Of a DNA stretch of 38,661 nt, positions 7,724 through 17,549 are shown one piece after another; positions within the stretch are counted from its first letter, which is position 1, and the number at the start of each line of letters is the position of its first letter. The notes below the pieces were generated by a model. That model was given only the letters and a program-made list of their open reading frames with translations. It was not told the DNA's origin and did not search any database. Location: positions 1 to 38,661 of the forward strand of contig CAMBFA010000014.1 of assembly GCA_945865325.1 (NCBI GenBank), given 5' to 3'. The DNA is from Candidatus Kuenenia stuttgartensis (GTDB taxonomy: Bacteria > Planctomycetota > Planctomycetia > Pirellulales > UBA1268). A program made the position numbers and the translations under genes.

Positions 7724-10198
7724 CTACTTGTTCCCTGGGGTGACGGGGGAGACCGACACGTTGTCGATGAAGATTTCGGAGTCCTTCGACTGGCCGAAGA
7801 AACCGGGGCTCCCTTGGAGGTTGCCGCCGGCATGCACGCCTTCGATCGTCCATTCGGTAGGTTCGGCCTCGCTGCGGGGCCAGACCTTGCCACGCACAAT
7901 CGCCCCCTCGGGGGACGTGCGGGCTTCGAGGACGAGCGTGTACCACTTCCCCGCCTCCCAGGCGAAGGGGACGGTCTTGGAGAAGTGGGTGGCGACCTGC
8001 GGGGGCCAAGTGCGGAGTTGGAGTTGCTGGCTTGCCCCCATCAGATCGAGCGTGTAACGCTGGGCGATGATCCCCATGTCGGGCATCCGTGCCTTCTCGA
8101 GCGCCGCCGGATTACCGAACGCCTTGGCGAAAGCTTCGGCATCGCTGCCGGCCGGCTTGGCCGCATTGCCGGCGGTCGGCGTGGCCGGGTCACCCGGCTT
8201 GCCGACCCCCGATTCCGCGGCGCGGAAGTCGGCCTGAACGCGGTAGTCGTGGAGATCGATCGGGCCGATCCAGCCCTGCGACCGCGTTCCCTTGGGGATC
8301 GTCGTGATCTTCACGAGCACCTTGCTGCCGTCGACCTCGCGGACGACATGCCGGTGCCGCATCCCGATCCAGGGAAGCGGGGGCTCCCCCTTCACGACAC
8401 CCGTCTTTTGATCCTTGTCGAGCGTGATCTCCTCGAAGTCGAACGTCCACGGCAGCGGCGGCATCGAGCGGATCCGCGCCTTGCCCGCGAGCTTGCCAAC
8501 CTTGGCCGTGACGATCGCGGCGGCGTGCTTGCCGGCCGGCGCCTTGTAAGTGCCGTCGGCCGCCACCGCGCCGGCGGTCGCGGTGAACTCGGCCGGCGAT
8601 TCCTTGACGAACCTTCCGGCGGCATCAAAGAGGCGGGCCTTGAGTTTGACGGTGCCACCGGCCGCCACCTGGGCCTCGGCCGGGACGATCTGCAGCCAGG
8701 CCGGTTCGCCGGGCTTGCCGGCCGTGGCGGCGGCGACCTTCGCGGCGACGGTCTCGACGGCCCCGTCACCCCCCTTGGCGTCGGGCTTGCCGATGCAGAT
8801 CAGCCGTTCGCCGGTCGTCAGATAGATCCGACCATTCCAGGCGATCGGAGAGGCGGTGACTTCGTCAGCCTCCGGGAGCCGCATCCGGTTGACGAACTTC
8901 AGACCATCGGCCGTCGGGGCGAGAACGTGCCAGCCGCCGGTTGAGCAGACATAGAGCTTGCCATCGGCGACCAAGGGGCTGCCGCGGACGATCGTGCCGA
9001 GGAGTTTCTGTGGCTTGCCGACCGGTTCGCCGGTGGTCTTGTCGAAGACGAAGACCTTGGCGCCGTCGTCGATGAAATAGATCCGTTCCCCGAGGATCAC
9101 CGGCATCGCCCGGCCGTCCATCACCCCCTTCTTCTGCCACTTCACGGCCACAGCCGTGATGTCGGTGTTGGACGCCGGGGGACCGGCCGGAGGCCCTGGG
9201 GGGGCGGCAGCCGCCGGGGGAGCCGCGGCGGCGGGCGCTGCGGGCGGAATGGCCGTGCCGTCGAAGGCCGTCACCGAACCCATCGTCGTGTTGTCGAGAT
9301 TTTCCTCGGCCTGCGACATGTAGATCGTCGTGCCCTCGACGAGCGGCGGCACGTTGAGGCCGCGGCGGGAGAGCTTGAAATTCCAGACGGCTTTGCCGGT
9401 GCGCGGATGGAAGTTCCACACGCTCCCGTCGCTCGAGCCGAAAACGAGCGCCGCCTGGCCGCCGAAATCGGCGATCGACGGGGTGGAGTAGGTGGTGTCT
9501 TCGGGAAGCTCCTTGGTGCCGTTCATCCACCGCACCTCGCCGGTCTTCGCGTCCAGCCCGAGGAAGCGATGAGCGGGGCGAGCCGTGTCGCCCCAGCCGG
9601 TGACGACGGCGCTGGCGATGACGAGGTCTTCAAACACCACCGGGATATTTGTGCGACCGCCGTAGGTGGAGAGGAAGCCGAACTCCTCATGGAGGGAGCG
9701 GTTCCACTTCGTCTTGCCGGTGACGGCATCGATCGCCGAAAAGGCGCCGCAGACTCCGTGGACGAAGATCGTCTTCGTCGCCGGATCGGCGACCACCGCC
9801 GACCAGCCGACACGCTCCGAAGGGACGTCGGAGAGGTAGACGTTGAAGACATTCTCCCAGATCTTCGCGCCGGTGACGGCATCGAGGCAGACGACCTTCT
9901 CCGCTTCTTCGGGCGTGCCCGGCTTGTGGCGGACAAGCGTGTAGAGCCGGCCATCGAGGATCACCGGTGTCGAGATCCCCCCCGCCTCCTCGCTTGTCCA
10001 GAGGACGTTGGTCCCCTTCTCGGGGTCGAAGGAGTCGACGTAGCCGGTGCCGGCGGCATGCCGGTCGGTGTTCGGACCGCGCCAATCGGGCCACTGGTCG
10101 CCCCGCGCCCCGCCGACAGCGAAGAGGAGGAGGCCGAGGAGCGGAAGCATGGCCCGGAAGCTCGGGCTCAGGAAGGGGCGGCCGGTGAAACGTGTCAT
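7724..10198 (-). CDS. Secreted PQQ-like propeller with Ig-like and concanavalin-like C-terminal domains
   Basis: The 824-residue product starts at ATG 10198; an in-frame ATG 14 codons upstream (10240) is possible. A signal peptide covers LPLLGLLLFAVGGARG. Residues about 34-470 form a PQQ-type propeller (WPDWRGPNTDRH at the first blade, STPVILDGRLYTLV, RGSPLVADGKLYVCS). It is split by an Ala/Pro/Gly-rich linker at residues 318-342. Residues about 500-575 look like a bacterial Ig-like domain (LQIVPAEAQVAAGGTVKLKA), and residues about 585-824 like a concanavalin/LamG-type domain (GKWYTLVLEAR, IFIDNVSVSPV). The layout suggests an exported glycan-binding or scaffold protein. The stop codon sits two bases before the next gene. 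Confidence 0.87.
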   Translation of the reverse strand: MTRFTGRPFLSPSFRAMLPLLGLLLFAVGGARGDQWPDWRGPNTDRHAAGTGYVDSFDPEKGTNVLWTSEEAGGISTPVILDGRLYTLVRHKPGTPEEAEKVVCLDAVTGAKIWENVFNVYLSDVPSERVGWSAVVADPATKTIFVHGVCGAFSAIDAVTGKTKWNRSLHEEFGFLSTYGGRTNIPVVFEDLVIASAVVTGWGDTARPAHRFLGLDAKTGEVRWMNGTKELPEDTTYSTPSIADFGGQAALVFGSSDGSVWNFHPRTGKAVWNFKLSRRGLNVPPLVEGTTIYMSQAEENLDNTTMGSVTAFDGTAIPPAAPAAAAPPAAAAPPGPPAGPPASNTDITAVAVKWQKKGVMDGRAMPVILGERIYFIDDGAKVFVFDKTTGEPVGKPQKLLGTIVRGSPLVADGKLYVCSTGGWHVLAPTADGLKFVNRMRLPEADEVTASPIAWNGRIYLTTGERLICIGKPDAKGGDGAVETVAAKVAAATAGKPGEPAWLQIVPAEAQVAAGGTVKLKARLFDAAGRFVKESPAEFTATAGAVAADGTYKAPAGKHAAAIVTAKVGKLAGKARIRSMPPLPWTFDFEEITLDKDQKTGVVKGEPPLPWIGMRHRHVVREVDGSKVLVKITTIPKGTRSQGWIGPIDLHDYRVQADFRAAESGVGKPGDPATPTAGNAAKPAGSDAEAFAKAFGNPAALEKARMPDMGIIAQRYTLDLMGASQQLQLRTWPPQVATHFSKTVPFAWEAGKWYTLVLEARTSPEGAIVRGKVWPRSEAEPTEWTIEGVHAGGNLQGSPGFFGQSKDSEIFIDNVSVSPVTPGNK

Positions 10199-10299
10199 GG
10201 GGAATGCGTCATGAGGGGAGCGGGAAATGTGCGACGGCATGTCGGGAAGGGACTCGATGGTCAGTCTGCGGAGGCGGGACGCCCTCCGGGCCTGGTTGT

Positions 10300-11553
<1,254 letters not shown>

Positions 11554-11672
11554 GATGGAGGAATAGAATCCAGAGGTTCGGGATGGAGTGTTTCAGTGTA
11601 GCCTGGGGACACCCCGGCCGGAAAACCGTCGGGAACACCCCCGTTCCAAGTCGATCCGGAGCTTGTTCTGCC

Positions 11673-12236
11673 GTGCCCGCCCCAAAACCGACGCAACCTG
11701 GTGCCGGGAAGTCAAAATCAGCCGGCAAAGCCGGAGGGGGCAAGGGGGCTGCTAAAGCGGGAGGCAAGGACGAGAAGCCAGCCGAACGGGTCGTGGCGGA
11801 GAACCGCAAGGCGCGGCATGAGTACGAGATTATCGACACCCTCGAGTGCGGCATCGCCTTGGTGGGGAGCGAGGTGAAGAGCCTTCGTGCCGGCAGGATG
11901 TCCCTCGACGAGGCCTACGGGCGGGTCGAGGGGGACGAGGCCTGGCTCCTCGGCTGCGACATCCCCGAATACGAGAAGGCGAATCAGCTCAACCACAAAC
12001 CGAAGCGCCAGCGGAAGCTCCTCCTCCATCGGCGCGAGATCAGGAAATTCGCCGGGCAGGCCTTCGAGAAGGGGCTGACGCTCGTGCCGCTGAAGATGTA
12101 CTTCACCAACGGCCGCGTGAAAGTCCTGATGGGGATCGGCCGGGGGCGGAAGCTCCACGACAAGCGGCAGAAACTGAAGGACGATTCGGCCCGCCGCGAC
12201 ATCGAGCAGGGGCTCAAGGCCCGCCGCGGCGATTGA
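11673..12236 (+). CDS. smpB: SmpB, tmRNA-binding protein
   Basis: SmpB binds tmRNA and brings it to stalled ribosomes for trans-translation. The conserved core is complete: HEYEIIDTLECGIALVGSEV, KSLRAGRMSLDEAY, the KRQRKLLLHRREI segment, LVPLKMYFTNGRVKV and the C-terminal tail GRGRKLHDKRQKLK that mimics an mRNA. The GTG at 11673 is chosen because GGAG lies 11 bases upstream; an ATG at 11583 would add 30 residues unlike the family. Even from the GTG the product (187 aa) is longer than the usual 155-160, because of a Lys/Gly/Ala-rich N-terminal extension of about 30 residues. No tmRNA gene was found next to it. Confidence 0.95.
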   Translation: MPAPKPTQPGAGKSKSAGKAGGGKGAAKAGGKDEKPAERVVAENRKARHEYEIIDTLECGIALVGSEVKSLRAGRMSLDEAYGRVEGDEAWLLGCDIPEYEKANQLNHKPKRQRKLLLHRREIRKFAGQAFEKGLTLVPLKMYFTNGRVKVLMGIGRGRKLHDKRQKLKDDSARRDIEQGLKARRGD

Positions 12237-12315
12237 GGCCGCGGAAACCCGGGAAAAGCAACCGCGGGCAAACCACCAATCGGCCAGAGCACCAGCTAGC
12301 CAGACCACCAACCAG

Positions 12316-12361
12316 CGCGGCCGTTGCGACAAACGGTTGCCCGTTTATCGCGACGGCCGCG
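12316..12361. terminator. Strong 21-bp hairpin between convergent genes
   Basis: The arms 12316-12336 and 12341-12361 are reverse complements apart from two positions (one G-U type wobble, one mismatch), around the 4-nt loop TTGC. It lies between smpB (ends 12236) and the convergent 75-aa gene (ends 12432). It could stop transcription from both sides, although no T tract flanks it. A small structured RNA or a palindromic repeat element is the alternative. Confidence 0.5.
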
Positions 12362-12431
12362 GGGTGGAGAGGCCGATGCAGGTCAATGCTGGCCGACCCC
12401 ACAGCGAGCCGTGAGGCGGTGGCCTTGGTCT

Positions 12432-12659
12432 TCAGCGACTGTTGCCAGCGCCGACGAGGAGTGAGGCCGAGGTTTCGGTTGAGTCCTCCGGGTGCCACAG
12501 CGGCATGCCGCGTTGGATCCGCTCGGCGAGGATGTCGAGCTTTTGCCTCGAGCCAGCGGGGGCGCTGGTGGGTGTGAACTCGGACGTCGACTGCGGCTCG
12601 AAGTTTTCGTCGTGACCGTACAGCTCGATGATTTCAAAAACGTTGCGAATCCGGGCCAT
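12432..12659 (-). CDS. Small conserved-type protein of unknown function
   Basis: A 75-residue protein starting at ATG 12659, MARIRNVFEIIELYGHDENF. The frame is open further upstream, but that part is Arg/Ser/Pro-rich noise. The middle is Ser/Thr-rich, followed by PAGSRQKLDILAERIQRG and MPLWHPEDS. The pattern 'PGS-x-x-K-x-x-x-L-x-x-R-x-x-x-G-x-P-L-x-H-P-x-D' resembles small proteins I recall from other planctomycetes, which supports it as real. No enzyme motif is visible. An AGGAG sequence lies 13 bases before the ATG, rather far for a ribosome site. The upstream 577 bp hold no convincing gene. Confidence 0.6.
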   Translation of the reverse strand: MARIRNVFEIIELYGHDENFEPQSTSEFTPTSAPAGSRQKLDILAERIQRGMPLWHPEDSTETSASLLVGAGNSR

Positions 12660-13236
12660 CGGAACGACACAACTCCTACTGGGAATGGAAGGTTTCACCC
12701 GCTGGTGCCACGGACACTCCGCGGACTCGGGTGAGATGGGGGCGGGGGGCGGGACGCGGGGGGATCGAAAGGCAGATCGTCGGGGCACTGAATCAGCGAA
12801 GCAAGAGGCAGGTCGATCAGCAGGTCGTGAACAGCAAACCAAAGTTAGGCGATCGGGCCGGACTGACTGCCATGGCGGTCGGCCCGAGGACCTTCCAGCA
12901 CCAGAAGCAGCACCAGAAGCCGGTTGCGAATCCCGTCGATCCGACCGGCTCGACACCCGGCATCGATCGCAACAACCCGCCCCGCAGGGATCGCGTTTCC
13001 CGCTGCGGGAGAGGCCCGGGTCAAACCAACGCCGTCATTATGGAGCGACGCTCGCACGAGTCAAACAATTCTTCGCGCACGTTCAGGTTTTTTCAGCCCC
13101 CGCGGGATTCCGCGGACGAGACGCACGGATTGCGGTGACGTTGCGGTCGATCGACCGGGAGCGGATCGTCGCTTGCGCTGGACAAGTTGGACAAGCCAGA
13201 CAACCGTCAGCTCAACCTCAGCCCACAAGCCAACCT
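12660..13236. other. 577-bp stretch without a convincing gene
   Basis: No frame on either strand gives a protein-like sequence. Visible structure: an 8-bp inverted repeat TCGGGCCG (12853-12860) / CGGCCCGA (12880-12887) enclosing GCCATGGC, a 12-bp exact tandem repeat CAGCACCAGAAG at 12896-12919, and CCGCGG-GATT-CCGCGG near 13097-13112 following a run of six T. It may hold the leader and promoter of the minus-strand 75-aa gene. I found no tmRNA, RNase P or tRNA signature. Confidence 0.5.
12896..12919. repeat. 12-bp tandem repeat, two exact copies
   Basis: CAGCACCAGAAG is present twice head to tail in the non-coding stretch before the 75-aa gene. Nothing shows a function. Confidence 0.6.
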
Positions 13237-13968
13237 TCAACCCTGCGCGTCGTGGGCGCGACACCACGCGAGCTTCTCCGCCGTGGTGGTCGGTCGGGCG
13301 CCGTCGGTGGAGGGTTTCTTCGCGGCAGCGGCAGGCTTAGCGATCGGTGCTTGAGGCGTGATCTCGCTCGACGGCTCCGCAGCTTCCGGCCCGGGCGGAG
13401 CCTTGGCAGCGCGAGCGCGGGCGAGAATCTCCGCCGTTGAAGGCTTGGCGCTAGGCGTCGCATTGGCAGCTTCATCACCGGCAGGCTTCACCGCGGCGGC
13501 GCCCCCCTTGGCACGGGCGGCAGCGAGGATGTCGGCGGTCGAGGGCTTGCCAGCTGCGGCGGGCTTTGCCGCGGCGGCAGGCGCTGCGCCCCCGGCGGCC
13601 TTGGCACGGGCCGCGGCGAGGATGTCGGCGGTCGAGGGCTTGCCAGCTGCGGCGGGCTTTGCCGCTGGCTTCTCGGCTCCGGCCGGCTTCGGAGCTGCCG
13701 GGGCCTTGGCCGCGGGCGCCGCCTTCTGTTCCTTTGATTGGGCCGGTTTCGGTTCCGGCTTCGGAACGATCTTCAGGCAGGCCGGATCTATGTCGTACCA
13801 GGCGGTGTTGTTGAACTGGTCGAACTCGACGAGACAGCGGCCGTTCATGTTGACCGTCCTCACGATCCCCGTGGTCCGGGAAAAGCGGGCCAACTCGGGC
13901 GCGGGGGAGCTCACGACGACGTACTTGTCGGTCCACTCGGTCTTGAGGCTCTCGATGACGTCGAACAT
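13237..13968 (-). CDS. Protein with N-terminal SH3-like domain and Ala/Pro-rich PST repeats
   Basis: The 243-residue product starts at ATG 13968 (MFDVIESLKTEWTDKYVVV). Residues 1-80 form a compact beta-rich domain with VRTVNMNGRCLVEFDQFNN and WYDIDPACLKIVPKP, like an SH3-type barrel. The rest is low-complexity Ala/Pro/Lys with a repeated short motif: GKPSTADILAAARAK twice, KPSTAEILARARAAK once, and a divergent last copy ending TTTAEKLAWCRAHDAQG. Planctomycete genomes carry similar proteins that I know only as hypothetical. The helix-forming PSTADIL motif may be a docking element. Two copies are encoded by an exact 50-bp DNA repeat. No signal peptide is seen, so it should be cytoplasmic. Confidence 0.7.
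   Translation of the reverse strand: MFDVIESLKTEWTDKYVVVSSPAPELARFSRTTGIVRTVNMNGRCLVEFDQFNNTAWYDIDPACLKIVPKPEPKPAQSKEQKAAPAAKAPAAPKPAGAEKPAAKPAAAGKPSTADILAAARAKAAGGAAPAAAAKPAAAGKPSTADILAAARAKGGAAAVKPAGDEAANATPSAKPSTAEILARARAAKAPPGPEAAEPSSEITPQAPIAKPAAAAKKPSTDGARPTTTAEKLAWCRAHDAQG
13523..13665. repeat. Exact 50-bp direct repeat in the PST-repeat gene
   Basis: The same 50 bases occur at 13523-13572 and 13616-13665, 93 bp apart start to start (31 codons, in frame). They encode the KPAAAGKPSTADILAAAR segment. The perfect identity points to recent duplication or gene conversion, and to possible copy-number change. Confidence 0.85.
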
Positions 13969-14157
13969 GAAAGGTTCCAGGCTGCTCCGGGGCTCGCCGC
14001 GGGCACCGACCAGGCTGCCAGCAGACTCCCGCGAAGCTGCTTCTTCAGGGGGGGACGGGAATGGTGCCGCTGTGGGGATCCGATCCCGCCGGCCACCAGG
14101 GTCGCACGTCACGAATGTGACCGATCGACCGTCGGGATTCAAGCCAAGCCCGGGGGC

Positions 14158-14682
14158 TTAGGCGCCGAGCCGGGCACCGGTCAGCGGTTCGATGCCGTGT
14201 GGGCCGATGCGGTACGACCACTCGACCGTCCGAGGGAGGGGAGGGACAGCGAGCGGGAGCGGTTCCACCCGGAGGATCGTCGCGGCCGGTCCATCCGATC
14301 GGTACGTGGAACCGAGCCAGTCCGGGGGCTCTTGGATCCGGGCGGCGATGTCGAAGCGGATCGAACCGGGAGCCGCTGGATCGGCGGCCACACTCGCGGA
14401 GAAGTGGGAGCGGCCGGCCAGCCCCAACCCCATCACGGCGATGCCCCCCGCGATGGGATGGGTGTGGAGCTCGGCGAACACCGGTGAAGCGGGCCAGCGG
14501 ACGTCGCCGCCGGGGTGGGGGCCTTCGAAGGAATGCCACCCCGCTGTCCCCCTCCCCAGACCGCCATCGAAACGGACGACATGGGCCCAGCGGTCGCCCT
14601 GCCAATCAAACCGCACGAGGGCCCCGCCGAAGGCGAGGATGACCGGTGGGCGGGGTTTGGCCGACCGGGATGACGACGACAT
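14158..14682 (-). CDS. Hypothetical protein, 174 aa
   Basis: The ATG at 14682 (MSSSSRSAKPRPP) is chosen because upstream codons are not protein-like and would run into the divergent kinase gene. The body is beta-rich: AFGGALVRFDWQGDRWAHVV, GLAGRSHFSASVAADPA and SIRFDIAARI. It ends with an immunoglobulin-like run of prolines and hydrophobics. I recall similar uncharacterised planctomycete proteins with 'AGRSHWSAS' but no known activity. No signal peptide or membrane segment is present. It is divergent from the histidine kinase gene; 140 bp separate the chosen starts. Confidence 0.6.
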   Translation of the reverse strand: MSSSSRSAKPRPPVILAFGGALVRFDWQGDRWAHVVRFDGGLGRGTAGWHSFEGPHPGGDVRWPASPVFAELHTHPIAGGIAVMGLGLAGRSHFSASVAADPAAPGSIRFDIAARIQEPPDWLGSTYRSDGPAATILRVEPLPLAVPPLPRTVEWSYRIGPHGIEPLTGARLGA

Positions 14683-14822
14683 GGAGGCGGGGTTGGCGGG
14701 GGAGCACGGCAGGAAGAACCGATCGATTATAGCCGGCGGCGCGGGGATGCTGGATGAGGGCGCCGATCCGCGGCAGACTAGCCTTCGGTACCGCAGTCCC
14801 TCCGTCTCCTCAAGCGCCATCG

Positions 14823-15740
14823 ATGGAACCACGCCGCTCGATCGGTTGGCCGATTCTCCTGGGTGTGGTGCTCATCGGGTCGATCCTCGCGCTCGGGGTG
14901 GGCTGGGTTCTCGTCAGTATCGCCGCGGCGTTCGGTTCGGGGAACGCCGCCTTCTATTGGGTGATCCTCGGCGTCGGCGTCGCCCTCCTCGTGCTCCTCC
15001 TCATCGGCGTCGTCGTCTACCTCTTCCTGACAGTGAAGGCGATCGCCCTCTCCCAGCGGCAGAGCAACTTCATCGACAGCGTGACCCACGAACTGAAGAG
15101 CCCGCTGGCATCGCTCAAGCTCTACCTCCAGACGCTCAATCGCCGCCAGGTGTCGCCCGAGCAGCAGGCCGATTTCCACCGCTTCATGCTCAAGGACGTC
15201 GAGCGTCTCGACACCCTCATCGATCATCTCCTCGATGCTGCCAAGACGCAGAAGCGGCCACGATGGGACGAAAAGTCATGCGAGCTCGAGCCGATCCTGC
15301 GGGCGGCACGGGACGGCGCGGCAGTGCGCTACGGCGTCGCGCCGGAACGGATCCGGATCGTGCCTGTGCCCGACGGCGCGATCCCGCAGGTCCGCGGCCG
15401 GTCGGCCGATCTCGAGATCGTGTTCCGGAATCTTGTCGACAACGCCGTCAAGTACTCGCTTCCCGACCCGGAGGTCGAAATAGGGGTGGATTGGAAGGAG
15501 GGCCGTCAGCTGATCGTGCGCGTCAGCGACAACGGCCCCGGCATCCCGCCGGCCGATCGGACGCAGATCTTCGGACGCTTCGTCCGGCTGGGGAACGAAC
15601 TGGAACGATCGACGCCGGGAACAGGCCTGGGGCTGTACCTCGTGAAGTCGATCGTCGCCCAGCTGCGCGGCCGGGTCAGCGTCAGCGGCCGCCCCGGCCG
15701 GCGGGGGACCGTCATGGAGGTCAGGCTCCCGGCCGCCTAG
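14823..15740 (+). CDS. Membrane-bound sensor histidine kinase
   Basis: The 305-residue product (ATG 14823; ATG 14754 is an in-frame alternative) has two membrane helices at about residues 9-34 and 43-72 with almost no loop between them. Then come the H-box VTHELKSPLASLKLYL with phospho-acceptor His89, the N-box FRNLVDNAVKYS (about 201-212), the G1 box VSDNGPGIP, the F-box IFGRFVR and the G2 box GTGLGLYLVK. It autophosphorylates on ATP and passes phosphate to a response regulator. The lack of a periplasmic sensor domain suggests sensing within the membrane or through a partner. The PhoB-like regulator at 18388-19203 is the nearest candidate partner, on the other strand past purH and trpC. Confidence 0.93.
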   Translation: MEPRRSIGWPILLGVVLIGSILALGVGWVLVSIAAAFGSGNAAFYWVILGVGVALLVLLLIGVVVYLFLTVKAIALSQRQSNFIDSVTHELKSPLASLKLYLQTLNRRQVSPEQQADFHRFMLKDVERLDTLIDHLLDAAKTQKRPRWDEKSCELEPILRAARDGAAVRYGVAPERIRIVPVPDGAIPQVRGRSADLEIVFRNLVDNAVKYSLPDPEVEIGVDWKEGRQLIVRVSDNGPGIPPADRTQIFGRFVRLGNELERSTPGTGLGLYLVKSIVAQLRGRVSVSGRPGRRGTVMEVRLPAA

Positions 15741-15803
15741 GCTCCCCTGCGGCGGCGGCACTCGACCCTTTTCCGAGCCGCCCCCTGCCGGTCTAATCGC
15801 CGC

Positions 15804-17468
15804 ATGAGCACACCCCACCACGCTTTGCCCCCGACGGTTCCCGTTGCTGATCCGATCCCGCTGCGGCGGCTGCTCGTCAGTGTCTTCGACAAGGCGGGCC
15901 TCGATCAGCTCGCCACCGCGTTGAAATCGGCTCGGATCGAGGTCGTCAGCACCGGCGGCACGGCTCGAGCCCTCGAGGCGCACGGCGTGGAGGTCACCGA
16001 CGTCGCCGCAGTCACCGGTTTCCCCGAGATCCTTGACGGCCGGGTGAAAACGCTCCATCCCAACATCTTCGCCGGGCTTCTCTATCGCCGCGACCGCCCC
16101 GATGACATCGACATCGTGGCCCGCCACGGCATCGGGCCGATCGATGCCGTGATCGTCAATCTCTATCCCTTCGAGGCGATCGTCGCGCAGCCCGACTGCC
16201 GGCCGGCCGATGCCATCGAGCTGATCGACATCGGCGGCCCGAGCCTCGTTCGGGCGGCAGCCAAGAACCATGCCTTTGCTGCGGTGGTCACCGGGCCCGA
16301 TCAGTATCCCGACCTCATCGCGATGATCGCCCGGGGCGGCTCAACGATCGTCGAGAGGCGCCTGCTCGCGGCCCGGGCCTTCGAGCGGACCGCCGCCTAC
16401 GACACGGCGATCGCCGCCTGGATGGCCCGGCATGCCGGGCTCGTCGCCGAGCCCGCGCCCCGGGCCCTGCCTCCTGCGACCGGCACCCCCGATGCCGCTC
16501 CGCTCCCCGCCCGTTTCTCCCTCGATCTCCAGGAACGCCTCGCGCTGCGCTACGGCGAGAATCCGCACCAATCGGCGGCGCTCTACGCCCCGGCCGGCGC
16601 GCGCGTCGGCCTCGCCGGGCTCAAGCAGCTCTGCGGGAAGGAGCTCTCCTACAACAACCTCCTCGATCTCGACGGCGCCACGCGCCTCGCCGGGCTCCTC
16701 GAGCCCCCCGCCGCGATCGTCGTCAAGCACACCAATCCCTGCGGCGCCGCCACGGCGTCGACGATCGACGGAGCCCTCGCCACCGCCATGGCGGCCGACC
16801 CAACGAGCGCCTTCGGCTCGATCGTGGCGGTGAATCGGCGATTCGACCGGGCCTGCGCCGAGCTCCTCCTCCAGCCCGGGTTATTCGTCGAGGTGATCGC
16901 CGCGCCGGCGTTCGATCCGGCGGCGGTGGAGCTGCTGACGACGAAGCCGACCTGGAAGGCGAGTGTCCGCCTCGTCGAGGTGCCGGCCGGCGACCCCTGG
17001 GAGCCGACGCACGGCCTCGAGCTGCGGAGCGTCGCCGGCGCGATCCTCGCCCAGCGCCCCGACGATTGCTGCGACGATCCCGCGACCTGGAAGGTGGTGA
17101 CGAAAAAGGCGCCGTCCCCGGAGCTCACGCCGGTCCTCGACTTCGCCTTCACCGTCGTCAGGCGGTTGACGAGCAACGCCATCGCCGTCTGCCAAGGGCC
17201 GAGCCTCGTCGGCGCCGGCATCGGTCAGACCAGCCGCGTCGACGCCACCCGAATCGCCTTGGAGAAGGCGGGGAGCCGGGCCCGCGGCGGCGTCCTTGCG
17301 TCTGACGCGTTCTTCCCGTTTGCGGACTCGATCCCGCTCATCGCCCGGGCCGGGATTGCGGCGATCGTCCAGCCCGGCGGTTCGAAGCGCGACGCCGAGG
17401 TGATCGCCGCCGCCGACGAGGCGGGAATCCCGATGGTATTCACCGCCCGCCGGCACTTCCGCCATTGA
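15804..17468 (+). CDS. purH: PurH, bifunctional AICAR transformylase / IMP cyclohydrolase
   Basis: PurH does the last two steps of IMP synthesis in the cytoplasm. The 554-residue product has the N-terminal IMP cyclohydrolase domain (LLVSVFDKAGLDQL, STGGTARAL, DGRVKTLHP with Lys82, NLYPFE, DIGGPSLVRAAAKNH). The C-terminal transformylase domain has RYGENPHQSA, ELSYNNLLDLDGA, VVKHTNPCGAA with catalytic Lys308 and His309, SNAIAVCQ and the closing FTARRHFRH. The N-terminus carries an extra 18 residues. Length and order match the family (about 520). It lies 63 bp after the kinase gene; other purine genes here (purQ, purL) are over 19 kb away. Confidence 0.97.
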   Translation: MSTPHHALPPTVPVADPIPLRRLLVSVFDKAGLDQLATALKSARIEVVSTGGTARALEAHGVEVTDVAAVTGFPEILDGRVKTLHPNIFAGLLYRRDRPDDIDIVARHGIGPIDAVIVNLYPFEAIVAQPDCRPADAIELIDIGGPSLVRAAAKNHAFAAVVTGPDQYPDLIAMIARGGSTIVERRLLAARAFERTAAYDTAIAAWMARHAGLVAEPAPRALPPATGTPDAAPLPARFSLDLQERLALRYGENPHQSAALYAPAGARVGLAGLKQLCGKELSYNNLLDLDGATRLAGLLEPPAAIVVKHTNPCGAATASTIDGALATAMAADPTSAFGSIVAVNRRFDRACAELLLQPGLFVEVIAAPAFDPAAVELLTTKPTWKASVRLVEVPAGDPWEPTHGLELRSVAGAILAQRPDDCCDDPATWKVVTKKAPSPELTPVLDFAFTVVRRLTSNAIAVCQGPSLVGAGIGQTSRVDATRIALEKAGSRARGGVLASDAFFPFADSIPLIARAGIAAIVQPGGSKRDAEVIAAADEAGIPMVFTARRHFRH

Positions 17469-17549
17469 TCCCGCGGGGCCATCGCCCAGCGCCCCCGTCG
17501 TCCATACTCCGGTGTGATTCCCATCTTGGTCCCCGTCTTGGTTCCCGCC

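Noticed and set aside
12240-13236. tmRNA (ssrA) next to smpB
   Set aside because: No tRNA-like acceptor or T-loop sequence, and no resume-codon peptide ending in Ala-Ala was seen on either strand.
12628-13440. 270-codon open frame on the plus strand
   Set aside because: It crosses the non-coding stretch and overlaps the PST-repeat gene antisense; the product is low-complexity Arg/Gly/Ser.
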